A stretch of 64,000 nt of DNA from an uncultured Blastocatellia bacterium (GTDB lineage Bacteria > Acidobacteriota > Blastocatellia > HR10), in assembly GCA_937934295.1 (NCBI GenBank), contig CALHAI010000005.1, positions 55,272 through 119,271 of the forward strand, written 5' to 3'. Below are positions 29,196 to 38,361 of this stretch, in pieces. The position numbers and the translations under genes were made by a program. Below the pieces are notes generated by a model. That model saw nothing but the letters and a program-made list of their open reading frames with translations. It was not told where the DNA came from and searched no databases. The stretch's first letter is position 1; each line of letters opens with the position of its first letter.

Positions 29196-30278
29196 TCAGG
29201 CCGCAGCGACCTGTTCTTTCAATCTCTCCGCCTGATGATGGGTGATGAGGGCTTCGATCAACTCATCGAGCTCCCCATCCAGGATAAGGTCGAGCTTGTA
29301 GAGGGTGAGGCCGATGCGGTGATCCGTCACCCGATTCTCCTTGAAGTTATAGGTGCGAATCTTCTCGCTCCGATCGCCGCTTTTGACCTGCTGGCGACGC
29401 TCGGCCGAGACCGCCTCGTGCTGCTTCCGCCGCTCCAGCTCCAGCAGCCGCGAGCGGAGCACGCGCAAGGCACGCTCGCGGTTCTTGATCTGCGAGCGCT
29501 CGTCCTGACAGGTCACGACCAATCCCGTCGGCAGATGCGTGATCCGCACGGCCGAATAGGTCGTATTGACCGATTGCCCTCCATGTCCCGACGAGCAGAA
29601 GGTATCGATGCGCAGATCCTTCGGATCAATCCGCACTTCCACCTCCTCAGCCTCAGGCAGGACGGCCACTGTGGCCGCCGACGTGTGGATGCGGCCGCTC
29701 GCCTCCGTGACGGGGACGCGCTGCACGCGATGCACACCGGACTCGAACTTCAGGCGGGAATACGCCCCTTTTCCTTCGATCAGGAGGATCGCCTCTTTGA
29801 TCCCGCCGATGTCCGATTCGGAGACATCGAGCAGTCGCACGCGCCATCCCTGACGTTCAGCGTAGCGCGTATACATCCGCAAGAGGTCGGCAGCGAAGAG
29901 GGTCGCTTCCGCGCCTCCGGTCCCGGCACGAATCTCCAAGATGACGTTCCGTTCATCATTCGGGTCCTTGGGCAGAAGAAGCAGCCTCAATTCCTGCTCA
30001 CATTGGGGCAGCTTCTCCTCCAGTGCTCGCACTTCGGCGCGCGCCAGCTCGCGCAACTCTCCCTCGGTCTCTTCCTCAAGCAGCGCGCGCGCTTGTTCCA
30101 GCTCTCGCCGCAGCCGCTTGTACTCCCGATACTTCTCGACGATCGGCTCGAGCTCCCGCCGTTGCTTGAGGAGCTTCACATATCGCTCCGAATCCGAAAG
30201 CAGCTCTGGCTCCGCGAGCTGCCGCCCGAGCTCCTCGTACTGCGCAGCGATCTCTCTGAGTTTCTCCAGCATCTCCAT
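29196..30278 (-). CDS. prfA: Peptide chain release factor 1
   Basis: Recognises UAA and UAG stop codons and releases the nascent protein. 360 residues. The catalytic [10 protein letters not shown] is at about 230, and the codon-reading tripeptide is PVT in [16 protein letters not shown] (RF1 type, not the SPF of RF2). The start is ATG 30278; GGGAGG lies 9 bases upstream, and a GTG at 30281 is directly adjacent. rpmE lies upstream on the same strand, the common rpmE-prfA order; the methyltransferase gene prmC that often follows is absent, with guaB in its place. Confidence 0.96.
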   Translation of the reverse strand: MEMLEKLREIAAQYEELGRQLAEPELLSDSERYVKLLKQRRELEPIVEKYREYKRLRRELEQARALLEEETEGELRELARAEVRALEEKLPQCEQELRLLLLPKDPNDERNVILEIRAGTGGAEATLFAADLLRMYTRYAERQGWRVRLLDVSESDIGGIKEAILLIEGKGAYSRLKFESGVHRVQRVPVTEASGRIHTSAATVAVLPEAEEVEVRIDPKDLRIDTFCSSGHGGQSVNTTYSAVRITHLPTGLVVTCQDERSQIKNRERALRVLRSRLLELERRKQHEAVSAERRQQVKSGDRSEKIRTYNFKENRVTDHRIGLTLYKLDLILDGELDELIEALITHHQAERLKEQVAAA

Positions 30279-30374
30279 CACGGATGCCCTCCCGAGAGAG
30301 AAACATCGAAGGCCACAACAGCCCGCTCTCCACCCGGAGCGCGCGTTGTGGCCCTATTGACGGCACAAGTCCCG

Positions 30375-30596
30375 TTACCCTTTGCTCTGGCCAGTCTGTC
30401 GCGATCCGTACTTCCTCTGGAAGCGCTCGACACGGCCGGCCGTGTCCACGTACTTCTGCTTCCCCGTGAAGAAGGGATGACACGCAGAGCAGACTTCCAG
30501 ATGGATCTCCCGCTTGGTCGAGCGCGTGCGCCAGGTCTCGCCACAGGCGCACGTGACGATCGCCTCCACGTATTCCGGATGGATGCCTCTCTTCAC
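30375..30596 (-). CDS. rpmE: 50S ribosomal protein L31
   Basis: A 73-residue ribosomal protein of the zinc-binding (C+) type. Cysteines at CAC near residues 16-18 and CSAC near 36-39 form the zinc site, and [20 protein letters not shown] is the conserved core. The GTG at 30596 follows GGGAGAA. A strong promoter lies just upstream, and prfA follows about 96 bases downstream. The presence of the zinc form means that no zinc-independent paralogue is needed under normal supply; none is seen in this window. Confidence 0.95.
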   Translation of the reverse strand: MKRGIHPEYVEAIVTCACGETWRTRSTKREIHLEVCSACHPFFTGKQKYVDTAGRVERFQRKYGSRQTGQSKG

Positions 30597-30633
30597 CGCT
30601 TCTCCCTCTCTGGCAGTTTCTCAGGAGAAGAAG

Positions 30634-30661
30634 GGTATACGGCGCGCTCCTCCATTGTCAA
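30634..30661 (-). promoter_or_regulatory. Promoter of rpmE-prfA
   Basis: Minus-strand perfect TTGACA (30661-30656), 16-base spacer, TATACC (30639-30634). The rpmE GTG lies about 38 bases downstream of the -10 box. Confidence 0.65.
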
Positions 30662-30684
30662 GGGGGCGCCCAAGAGGGCCTGTC

Positions 30685-32046
30685 TCAGGAGGGGAGATCG
30701 AGCACATCATATCGGGTCACGATGCCAATGATCCGCCCGTACTCCTCGACGAGAAGAGCCGGGGAATGCTTGAGATATTTCACAGCCGTTTCAACTTCAA
30801 CGCTCTCGCTGACGACCGGGAACGGGGCTTCCATGACCTCGCTCACGGGTGCCTGAAGCAAGTCGCGATTTTTAAGGAGCTTCGCCATGAGCCGCCCCTC
30901 GCGCACGCTGCCAACCGAACGCCCTTCTTCGAGCACGGGCAGTTGCGAGAGCCCATACTGATTCATCTTATGCAAGGCCTCGGCTACACGATCCTGAGGC
31001 GCGACGGCCACAAGCGGCGGCACCATGCTCGTGTCCTTCATCTGCAGGAGCGTCCCCAGGGTCAACCGCTCGAAGCCGAGCAACCGCTTCTCCTTCATCC
31101 ATTCGTCCGAATAGAACTTGGACAGATAGCGTTCGCCCGTATCGCAGACGATGAAGACGACGACGTGCTCGCGCGTCAGCCGCTTGGCGACCTTGAGGGC
31201 TGCATAGGCGATCGTCCCCGTGCTCCCCCCGGCGAAGATCCCTTCCTCCCGCGCCAGTTGCCGCGCCATGTTGAACGAATCGCGATCGGTGACGTTGATG
31301 ATCTCGTCAATGTACCTCATGTGGACGTTGGCCGGGATCGTCTCCTGGCCAATCCCCTCGACCAGGTAGGGCGTCGCTTCCATGAGCTGCCCCGTCTCCT
31401 TGTAGGTCTTGAAGACCGACCCGTAAGGGTCAGCCCCGATGACCCTGATCTTGGGGTTCTTCTCCTTGAGATACCGCCCGACGCCGCTGATCGTCCCACC
31501 AGTCCCGATGCCCGCGACAAAGTGCGTAATCCGCCCTTCGGTTTGCTCCCAGATCTCCGGCCCCGTCGTGCGATAATGGGCTTCGGGATTGGCTGGGTTC
31601 TCGTACTGATTGAGCATGATGGCCCCAGGAGTCTCACGCGCGATCCGCTTGGCAGTGTTCACGTAATGGTCGGGCGAGTCGGGCTTGGCCGTGACCGGCA
31701 CGATGACGACTTCGGCCCCCAAGGCCTTCAGGTACCGAACCTTTTCCTGACTCGCTTTGTCGGTCATCACGAAGATCGCCTTGTAGCCCTTCACCGCACA
31801 GGCCAAGGCCAGGCCGATCCCCGTATTGCCGCTCGTTGGTTCGACGATGATCCCCCCCGGCTTCAACCGGCCTTCTCGTTCGGCCTGTTCGATCATGGCG
31901 ATCCCGATGCGGTCTTTCACGCTCCCACCGGGATTCATGGATTCGAGCTTGGCCAAGACGGTCGCCTCGATCCCTCGCGTCACCTTGTTGAGCTTCACCA
32001 GCGGCGTTCGACCAATGAGCTGCAGGATATTCTCCTTGTAATCCAT
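30685..32046 (-). CDS. Cystathionine beta-synthase-type PLP enzyme
   Basis: A 453-residue enzyme. Residues about 1-310 form a fold-type II PLP domain, with K44 in NPGGSVKDR as the Schiff-base lysine, [11 protein letters not shown] for the cofactor phosphate and [17 protein letters not shown]. Residues about 335-453 are a pair of CBS domains. This matches cystathionine beta-synthase, which joins serine and homocysteine; an O-acetylserine-dependent variant is possible. No cystathionine gamma-lyase gene is next to it. A TACAAT -10 box (32085-32080) lies upstream, with a poor -35. The ATG follows GGGAGGCGAG. Confidence 0.9.
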   Translation of the reverse strand: MDYKENILQLIGRTPLVKLNKVTRGIEATVLAKLESMNPGGSVKDRIGIAMIEQAEREGRLKPGGIIVEPTSGNTGIGLALACAVKGYKAIFVMTDKASQEKVRYLKALGAEVVIVPVTAKPDSPDHYVNTAKRIARETPGAIMLNQYENPANPEAHYRTTGPEIWEQTEGRITHFVAGIGTGGTISGVGRYLKEKNPKIRVIGADPYGSVFKTYKETGQLMEATPYLVEGIGQETIPANVHMRYIDEIINVTDRDSFNMARQLAREEGIFAGGSTGTIAYAALKVAKRLTREHVVVFIVCDTGERYLSKFYSDEWMKEKRLLGFERLTLGTLLQMKDTSMVPPLVAVAPQDRVAEALHKMNQYGLSQLPVLEEGRSVGSVREGRLMAKLLKNRDLLQAPVSEVMEAPFPVVSESVEVETAVKYLKHSPALLVEEYGRIIGIVTRYDVLDLPS

Positions 32047-32149
32047 CCCTCTCGCCTCCCTGTCTTGCTTTGCCCTGCTATTGTATACAGGTCCCGACCT
32101 ACTTTCACGCGCGCGCCGACTGGGTTTTTCTCAGGCGGGCACGCAAGTC

Positions 32150-32155
32150 TATAAT
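32150..32155 (+). promoter_or_regulatory. Perfect -10 box before the small gene at 32171
   Basis: TATAAT sits 15 bases before the ATG at 32171. No good -35 match is visible at 16-18 bases upstream (a T-rich TTTTTC stretch lies there). The resulting leader would be only about 8 bases and would begin at the AAAGGGG ribosome binding site. Confidence 0.4.
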
Positions 32156-32170
32156 ACGGCAAAGGGGACC

Positions 32171-32575
32171 ATGATCGCACCGAAAGCGGAGATTCGACGC
32201 TTCGACGTCTTCGCCGAGTGGAATCGGTTGAAGGCCGTGACGTGGCTGCGGCTACCGGAGCCGGAAGCGCGCACGTATGGCCTGGCCGTCGCCAAGGTCG
32301 TCGCAGCGCGCAAGCTGCACGGCTATAAGCCCCGGGAGTTGGCCGAGTTCAAGCGCCAGGCGCGGACGCTGACGCGTCCCGAACAGATCACAATCCCCTG
32401 GTGGCATAAGCTCGCCTCGGCGGAGGAGTTCGAGAAGAAGATCATCCAGCGCATGGGGCGCGACTTCTATGAGCGCGTCTTCCAGCCCACCATCGCGCGC
32501 GCTTGGCATGAGGGGAAGACCTACGAGGAGATTCGCGACGTCCTGCGCCAAGGGTGGAATCAGCAGCTCCGGTAG
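32171..32575 (+). CDS. Small soluble protein of unknown function
   Basis: A 134-residue, highly charged protein with no signal peptide or membrane span. It is rich in aromatic residues and arginine: WNRLKAVTWLRL near 18-29, a TIPWWHKLAS stretch near 73-82, and a C-terminal helical segment with RMGRDFYERVF and AWHEGKTYEEI. The ATG is preceded by AAAGGGG and a TATAAT box. It converges with the BtpA-family gene, the stops being 4 bases apart, and is divergent from the cystathionine beta-synthase-type gene. I do not recognise a family. The mix of basic and aromatic residues would allow nucleic-acid binding, but that is speculation. Confidence 0.6.
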   Translation: MIAPKAEIRRFDVFAEWNRLKAVTWLRLPEPEARTYGLAVAKVVAARKLHGYKPRELAEFKRQARTLTRPEQITIPWWHKLASAEEFEKKIIQRMGRDFYERVFQPTIARAWHEGKTYEEIRDVLRQGWNQQLR

Positions 32576-32578
32576 GAC

Positions 32579-33394
32579 TCATGCCGATTCCCGCCTCGGG
32601 CGGCGAGCGAGGTGCATGAACGCCCTCACGCGCTCCTTATCTACGGGGCGGTGCACAATTCCCTCGTGCTTGAAGAACGTGCCCACGATCACCCCATCGG
32701 CCTCGCCAAGCACGCGCGCGACGTTCTCCGCTGTCACCCCGCTGCCGACGAGCACGGGCGTATCGCGAGCGACCACCTTCGCTGCCCGAACGCTTTCGAG
32801 CAGCGTCTCCCGCCCCGTCATCGCTCCGGAGAGGATGATCGCATCCGCTCGCCCTCGCTCGATCACCTCCAGGACCTCCTCGGAGAGATCACGCGGTGCA
32901 AGCGGCGCCGAATGCTTCACGGCGACGTCGGCGAAGACCTTCACCGAGCTTCCGAGCATCTGCCGATCGCGGAGCAGAAGATGCGCTACCCCTCCGATCA
33001 CCCCTTGATCGGTCACGCGCACCCCCATATAGACGTTAACCCGGATGAACTCCGCACCGATGGCCGTCGCGATGGCCAGCGCGCTCCGCGCGTCGTTGCG
33101 CAGCACATTGATGCCGAGTGGCTTGGCGAACGTTCGCTTGACGTCATGACCGAGCACGGTCAGAAAGGCCACCGTATGAGGAGGGACGCGACGGGGATAG
33201 TATGGCGCGTCGCCGAAATTCTCAAGCAGAAACCCATCCACGCCTCCTTCGGCCAGTGCTTCCGCGTCGGCCAAAACGCGCGCGCGCACGTGTGCCCAAT
33301 CTCCACCGAATCCCGGAGCCCCCGGCAAGGCCGGCACATGCAGCATGCCGATGACGGGCTTCTCAACGCCGAAGAGGCGACTCAACATCACCAT
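32579..33394 (-). CDS. BtpA/SgcQ family protein
   Basis: A 271-residue TIM-barrel-like protein of the BtpA family: VIGMLHVPALPGAPG near 14-28, DGFLLENFGDAPY, GINVLRNDARSALAIA and LVGSGVTAENVARVL near the C terminus. In cyanobacteria BtpA helps stabilise photosystem I, but the family is widespread in non-photosynthetic organisms, where SgcQ-like members sit in sugar operons; the reaction is unknown. The ATG at 33394 lies 7 bases after a -10 box, so translation may begin on a leaderless transcript. A longer frame extending to 34042 overlaps the next gene in another frame and is rejected. Confidence 0.88.
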   Translation of the reverse strand: MVMLSRLFGVEKPVIGMLHVPALPGAPGFGGDWAHVRARVLADAEALAEGGVDGFLLENFGDAPYYPRRVPPHTVAFLTVLGHDVKRTFAKPLGINVLRNDARSALAIATAIGAEFIRVNVYMGVRVTDQGVIGGVAHLLLRDRQMLGSSVKVFADVAVKHSAPLAPRDLSEEVLEVIERGRADAIILSGAMTGRETLLESVRAAKVVARDTPVLVGSGVTAENVARVLGEADGVIVGTFFKHEGIVHRPVDKERVRAFMHLARRPRRESA

Positions 33395-33401
33395 GTCACT
33401 C

Positions 33402-33430
33402 AGTGTACGACGCCGCCTATGAGGGCGCAA
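33402..33430 (-). promoter_or_regulatory. Promoter of the BtpA-family gene, leaderless spacing
   Basis: Minus-strand TTGCGC (33430-33425), 17-base spacer, TACACT (33407-33402). Only seven bases separate the -10 box from the ATG at 33394, so the transcript should begin at or next to the start codon. Confidence 0.55.
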
Positions 33431-33606
33431 TGCCAACGAGGCCTCAGGACCCGGTCCACTCATCTCCGGCGCCCACGAAACGCAGGGAAAATGAATCGGT
33501 CTCTCTCGCGCGATGTCGAAGGCGCTGCGCGCTGACCCGCTCTGCCCTTTAGTAGGAAGCGTGAGGGGATCCCACCAGCATCGGGATCTCCTCGACGCTC
33601 TCGAAC

Positions 33607-36600
33607 TCAGAAGAAGATCTTCAGTCCGAACTGAAGAATCCGCGGATCGAAAGCCGAGGTGATCACACCAAAGAGCGGCGTTCCCGCCACGATATTCGGC
33701 CCACCAAAGTTCGTTCGATTGAACAGATTGAAGAACTCCGCGCGAAATTCCACGTACGCCGTCTCGGTGAACATCGTCTTCTTGATCACGGAGAAATCGA
33801 AGTTGTTGAATCCAGGACCGATGATCACGTTCCGCCCCGAATTCCCGAACTCCCCAACCGGAGGTACTAGGAAAGCCCCCGTATCGAACCACTGCTCTCG
33901 TCGTCGCTTGCCCGCGGGCAGATTCCCATCGCGAATTCGATTCGGGCGATCCGTAAGCCCCCCGGTCAAGCTCCGGTCTCCAGCGACTCGGGGCGTCCAT
34001 GGCGTCCCACTGGCCAACGTCCAAATCCCCCCCACCTGCCATCCGCCGATCAGCTTGCCGAGGAGCCCTGAGACGTTGGCGAGGTATTTTCGCCCGGGAC
34101 CCAATGGCAGCTCGTAAACGCCAGTGAATGTCGCCCGATGTCGCTGATCGTAATCCGAGTGGGCTCGCTCCGCTCGGAGGTTGCGCGGATCCTGCGGGAA
34201 GAACTGTTCGCTTCCCCCGCCCACAGCTCCCGGAGAGTCATCGATCGAATGCGAGTAGGTGTAGCTCCCGATGAGCAGAAGGCCTCGAGAGAGGCGCTTC
34301 TGCACATACAGCTGCAAGGCATTGTAGCTGGAGTTGGCGTGGCTGAACGTCGTCAAAAACGTCCCCCAATTCGGGAACGGTCGGAAGTAGGGCGCCTTCG
34401 GCGTCCCCGGCACCGCCCCCTGATTGACCCACTTGATGTTGTCGAGATTGGTCCCCTTGCTCCCCACATAGCTGAGATCCAGCATCAGGTCTGCGAAGAA
34501 CTGGTGCTGAATTCCAAAGCTCCATTGCTGAACGTACCCATCTTTGAAATCGACGGCGAGATTTCGACCTCCCGGGACCCCGGCAACGCGCCCTTCCGGG
34601 AATGGGGTCTCAAAGGCGAGGAGAAGCCCTGCCGCAGGATTCGCTCGGAACGTCTCATCTACACGGAAGGGGATGTTGTTCCAAGCGAGGAAGATGCCGT
34701 TCCAAAGGGCAAGGTTGTAGTAGATCCCATATCCCGTGCGCAGCACCGTCGTCCCCTTTCCCATCGGATCGAAGGTCAGCCCAAAACGCGGTCCCCAATT
34801 CCGGGTCGTGTAGGGGTAGAGCGAGCGGTTGCGCCGACCGCGAAAGCCATTATTCGGATCCCCAGCGACCAAGATCTGACCGGGTCGAGGCGGATCGAGA
34901 TAGCCGTCGGGGACAAACACGCTCATGCGATTCTGCTTGTCCACGAACGGCTGATACAGCTCGTAGCGAATCCCGTAGTTCAGCGTGAAGCGCGGAGTCA
35001 CCTTGTGATCATCTCCAAAATAGAACGCAAAGAGCGTCGAACGCGCATCCGCTCGCGGGACTCCCCGCGTCCGTTGAGCGACTTGAGGCAAACCGAGTAG
35101 GAACTCCGGCAGCCCAGTCGAAGCTCCCGTCAGGAAGTTGGTGAAGGTGAAGACTCCGCGATTGAAGGCGAGCACGCTCACGTTGTTGAACTGGAGCGGA
35201 CGAATATCAAGCCCAGCGCGAAACGTATGCTTCCCCCGAATCGCCATGAGATTAACGACGATCTGCTCGGAATTCTCCACGCGCTGTTCGGGGGCAAACG
35301 AGAGATCGCCGATCGTGGTGAAACCGCTGATGCTCACGCTCGGATAGCCATCCAGTTCCGGCGGGAGCGGCAACAACCCCCGAATGCCTAACTGCTGCGT
35401 CCCCCGAAACCGCCCCACCTGCTCCGAAGTGTTCAGGGCGCGCTCCCGGTTATACCCCAGGCGCACTTCGGCGATCAGCGTGGGGCGAAAAGTGTACGTG
35501 TTCACAACCGCCACATTCTGAACCGTCAGCCCATTGAAGAGCCCAAATCGCGGGATCGCGCTCGGGGTGAAGTCATCCGTATCGGACCAGGTATAGCGGG
35601 CGAACAGGCGCCATCGATCCGAAACGTTATGATCCACGCGGATGTTGAACAAATCCCCATCAAGCCGCCGACTCTGGAAGTTGACGAAGTTCGGCCGCTG
35701 AAAGGGCGCATTCGGCAACGGATAAAGGACGATCAGATTGCGGGAGACCGGATGAATCCGATCCGACGGGATCCGATTATTCGGGAAGGGCTGCCCCGTT
35801 TGAGGATCCCGCACGGGTCTCGGATCCGCCGAAAAATCTCCCGCGCGCTCCGCCTCCGTGGGCACTTGAGCCGTCGCCGTCACGCCCCGCCGAAACCTGA
35901 GCCACTCCATACTGGAGAAGAAAAACGCCCGATTCCGGACGATCGGTCCTCCAAGCGTCCACCCGAATTGGTTTCTTCGGAAGGGCGGGGGCTCCTTCAG
36001 GTCGAAGAAGTTGCGCGCGTCCAACACCTCGTTCCGAATGAACTCGAACACATTGCCGTGAACCTCATTGGTGCCCGATCTGGTCGCCACATTCACTTGC
36101 CCATTAGAGAAGTACCCGTACTGCGGATCATAGGGTGAGGTCTGCACCTTGAACTCATGCACCATCTCGATCGAAGGCTGCAAGCTCGTGTTCCGAAATC
36201 GAAATCCGGAGGATTCAACCCCATCAATCAAGTAGCTGTTGTTACTCGCCCGGCCCCCACTCAATTGCAACCCAATGTTGTTTGGCCCGGAGCCGCGCAA
36301 CGTCACGTGCGCCTTGACCGAGGGGGTAGCGCCAGGAACCAAATACGCGAGCTGCAGATACTGTCGGCCGTTGAGCGGTAGCTCCAACACCTCACGCCGA
36401 TTGATGACCGCTCCGATGTTCGCATTCTCCGTGTTCACCAAAGGTACCGAACCGACAATCACCACCTCCTCCCTTACCTCCCCAGGCTGCAATACAATGT
36501 CCAAACGAGCGGCTTGCGCGACTTCCAAGATGATCCCGCTCTGCACGAACGGGCGAAATCCCACACCTTCTGCCCGAAGCACATATTCCCCCGGGAGGAG

Positions 36601-36813
36601 GTTGAGGACTCGATAAAGCCCTCGCTCATCGGTGGTCACCGTCCGCGTCTCGCTCGTCCGCATGTTTCTCACCGTAATCGAGACGCCCGGGACGACAGCA
36701 CCTCTCACGTCCGTGACGATGCCCGTCAGAGAGGCCACCGTCGTCTGCCCCACAGCCGGATGGGAAACGAAGAAGAGGAGAAGAACGAGAGGATGAACGG
36801 CGTGCCATCTCAT
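33607..36813 (-). CDS. Oar-like TonB-dependent outer-membrane protein
   Basis: A 1068-residue protein with a signal peptide (about 1-22, ending AVGQ). A carboxypeptidase-regulatory/Ig-like domain (about 27-108: GIVTDVRGAVVPGVSITVRN, YRVLNLLPGEYVLRAEGVGF) follows, then a plug-like region (about 120-230, ELPLNGRQYLQLAYLVPG and the YLIDGVESSG stretch). The rest is a long beta-barrel rich in aromatic-ended strands, ending in FGLKIFF with a terminal aromatic as expected for an outer-membrane barrel. Such giant Oar-like proteins are abundant in Acidobacteriota and are thought to import or bind glycans or peptides. The start at 36813 has AGGAGG upstream; the frame extends 14 codons further without support. 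It has its own promoter. Confidence 0.9.
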   Translation of the reverse strand: MRWHAVHPLVLLLFFVSHPAVGQTTVASLTGIVTDVRGAVVPGVSITVRNMRTSETRTVTTDERGLYRVLNLLPGEYVLRAEGVGFRPFVQSGIILEVAQAARLDIVLQPGEVREEVVIVGSVPLVNTENANIGAVINRREVLELPLNGRQYLQLAYLVPGATPSVKAHVTLRGSGPNNIGLQLSGGRASNNSYLIDGVESSGFRFRNTSLQPSIEMVHEFKVQTSPYDPQYGYFSNGQVNVATRSGTNEVHGNVFEFIRNEVLDARNFFDLKEPPPFRRNQFGWTLGGPIVRNRAFFFSSMEWLRFRRGVTATAQVPTEAERAGDFSADPRPVRDPQTGQPFPNNRIPSDRIHPVSRNLIVLYPLPNAPFQRPNFVNFQSRRLDGDLFNIRVDHNVSDRWRLFARYTWSDTDDFTPSAIPRFGLFNGLTVQNVAVVNTYTFRPTLIAEVRLGYNRERALNTSEQVGRFRGTQQLGIRGLLPLPPELDGYPSVSISGFTTIGDLSFAPEQRVENSEQIVVNLMAIRGKHTFRAGLDIRPLQFNNVSVLAFNRGVFTFTNFLTGASTGLPEFLLGLPQVAQRTRGVPRADARSTLFAFYFGDDHKVTPRFTLNYGIRYELYQPFVDKQNRMSVFVPDGYLDPPRPGQILVAGDPNNGFRGRRNRSLYPYTTRNWGPRFGLTFDPMGKGTTVLRTGYGIYYNLALWNGIFLAWNNIPFRVDETFRANPAAGLLLAFETPFPEGRVAGVPGGRNLAVDFKDGYVQQWSFGIQHQFFADLMLDLSYVGSKGTNLDNIKWVNQGAVPGTPKAPYFRPFPNWGTFLTTFSHANSSYNALQLYVQKRLSRGLLLIGSYTYSHSIDDSPGAVGGGSEQFFPQDPRNLRAERAHSDYDQRHRATFTGVYELPLGPGRKYLANVSGLLGKLIGGWQVGGIWTLASGTPWTPRVAGDRSLTGGLTDRPNRIRDGNLPAGKRRREQWFDTGAFLVPPVGEFGNSGRNVIIGPGFNNFDFSVIKKTMFTETAYVEFRAEFFNLFNRTNFGGPNIVAGTPLFGVITSAFDPRILQFGLKIFF

Positions 36814-36838
36814 ATCCCTTTCCTCCTTTTCCGGGGCG

Positions 36839-36868
36839 ATTCTATGCCCATTCACCAGTAAAAGTCAA
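36839..36868 (-). promoter_or_regulatory. Promoter of the TonB-type gene
   Basis: Minus-strand TTGACT (36868-36863), 18-base spacer, TAGAAT (36844-36839), about 25 bases before the start codon. Confidence 0.65.
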
Positions 36869-37106
36869 ACTGGAAGATCTTATGGGATTGATGAGGATCC
36901 CTTATGGAGTGCGGGAGATCGCGAGCAGCCTGAAGCAAGAACGCCATTCGCCTTCATGATTAGATGTGGCCGAACCAGCCGAACCTCGGGAGGATCAGGG
37001 CGGCGAGCGCGCGACTTCCCACATGCCGAGAGCTCTTGGAGAGTGGAGATCCTCGCCCCTTCCCTGCATCCCGAATCGAGATCGCTCAGTGCCCGAAGGC
37101 TCGCAT
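36869..37106. other. Intergenic stretch between the TonB-type and ArsA-type genes
   Basis: The total gap is 36814-37153 and carries one promoter at each end, for the two divergent genes. Between them I see no convincing gene, repeat or structured RNA. Short frames here lack ribosome binding sites and recognisable products. Binding sites for a regulator of the outer-membrane gene could be here, but no palindrome stands out. Confidence 0.5.
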
Positions 37107-37136
37107 TTGCTGAACGGCGCGCTTCTCTGCCATAAT
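37107..37136 (+). promoter_or_regulatory. Promoter of the ArsA/GET3-type gene
   Basis: TTGCTG (37107-37112), 18-base spacer, CATAAT (37131-37136). The ATG at 37154 is 17 bases beyond the -10 box, with GGTGGGG between. Confidence 0.55.
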
Positions 37137-37153
37137 TCCCAGGTGGGGCTGCC

Positions 37154-38359
37154 ATGAGACCGCGGATCCTTCTCTTCTCCGGCAAAGGGGGGGTGGGCAA
37201 GACGTCGGTCGCGGCCGCCACGGGCGTGCGCGCGGCCGAACTTGGCTACCGGACGATCATCCTCTCGCTCGACATCGCACACAGCCTCTCGGATGCGTTC
37301 GATTTGCCTGTCAGCTTGCATGAGAAGAACGAGGGTCGCCCGGTTCGCATCGCCGATCGCCTCGACATTCAAGAGATCGACGTGCAAGAAGAGTTGGAGC
37401 GTTGGTGGAGCGAGGTCTACAAATACTTGGCCGCCGTCTTCAACGCTGCCGGCATGGGCGATCTCGTGGCTGAAGAGATGGCGATCCTCCCTGGCATGGA
37501 GGAGATCATCGGCCTGCTCTATATCAACCAGTATCTCGAAGAACGGAGCTATGACGTCATCATCCTGGACTGCGCGCCAACGGGCGAATCGCTGCGCTTC
37601 ATCAGCCTGCCTTCAGCGCTCGAATGGTTCATGGACAAGATCTTCCACCTGGAGCGCACGGTGATGCGGGTCGTGCGGCCGATGGCAAGACCCTTCACTC
37701 CCATCCCTTTGCCGGACGATAGCTACTATGCCGCCATCGAACGCCTCTATCAGCGCCTCAAGGGCGTGGACAAGTATCTTCTCGACCATCAAGTCACGAC
37801 GGCTCGCTTGGTCACCAACGCCGAGAAAATGGTCGTGCGCGAGACGCAACGGGCCTTCATGTACCTCTGCCTCTACGAGCTCGCCGTGGATGCCGTGATC
37901 GTCAACAAGCTCATCCCCTCGCACGTCATGGACGCGCACTTCGCGAACTGGTTGACGACGCAAATGGGGTATGTGGAGCAGATCGAAGAATATTTCGCGC
38001 CCATTCCGATCTTGAAGGCGCCGCTTTTCGAGAGCGAGATCGTGGGCTGGGAGCGGCTGCGGCGGCTCGCATTGGAACTCTACGGCTCACAGGATCCAAC
38101 ACGCGTGCTCTATGCGGAGAAGCCGTATCAGTATCGCTTCGAGGACGGGCGATATCTTCTCCAGCTCAAGCTCCCCTTCGCCAGTCGCGAGCACATTGAG
38201 CTCTATCGCGACGCCGGCGAGCTGATCCTCCGCATCGGGAGCTTCAAGCGTCACGTCCTGCTCCCCCATAAGCTCCTCAAAAGCCGCATTCGATCGGCGT
38301 CGTACAAAGGCGATTCATTGATCATCGAATTCACGGAGCCGCAAGAGTCCGGAGCGTGA
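37154..38359 (+). CDS. ArsA/GET3-family ATPase with HSP20-like tail
   Basis: A 401-residue single-copy ArsA-type ATPase. The deviant Walker A is SGKGGVGKTS (9-18), followed by LDIAHSLSDAFD (switch I-like) and IILDCAPTGESLRF (switch II, about 133-146). Residues about 315-395 form a beta-rich ArsA_HSP20 domain (EDGRYLLQLKLPF, then GELILRIGSFKRHVLLPHKL). There are no arsenite-binding cysteine pairs and no arsB or arsR nearby. Arsenite transport is therefore unlikely; a GET3-like role in handling hydrophobic or tail-anchored proteins is a better guess. It converges with pyruvate kinase, with a gap of two bases. Confidence 0.87.
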   Translation: MRPRILLFSGKGGVGKTSVAAATGVRAAELGYRTIILSLDIAHSLSDAFDLPVSLHEKNEGRPVRIADRLDIQEIDVQEELERWWSEVYKYLAAVFNAAGMGDLVAEEMAILPGMEEIIGLLYINQYLEERSYDVIILDCAPTGESLRFISLPSALEWFMDKIFHLERTVMRVVRPMARPFTPIPLPDDSYYAAIERLYQRLKGVDKYLLDHQVTTARLVTNAEKMVVRETQRAFMYLCLYELAVDAVIVNKLIPSHVMDAHFANWLTTQMGYVEQIEEYFAPIPILKAPLFESEIVGWERLRRLALELYGSQDPTRVLYAEKPYQYRFEDGRYLLQLKLPFASREHIELYRDAGELILRIGSFKRHVLLPHKLLKSRIRSASYKGDSLIIEFTEPQESGA

Positions 38360-38361
38360 AT

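Noticed and set aside
33395..34042. In-frame upstream extension of the BtpA-family gene to about 487 residues
   Set aside because: The extra 216 residues have no BtpA similarity, overlap the TonB-type gene in another frame, and lie upstream of the promoter at 33430-33402.
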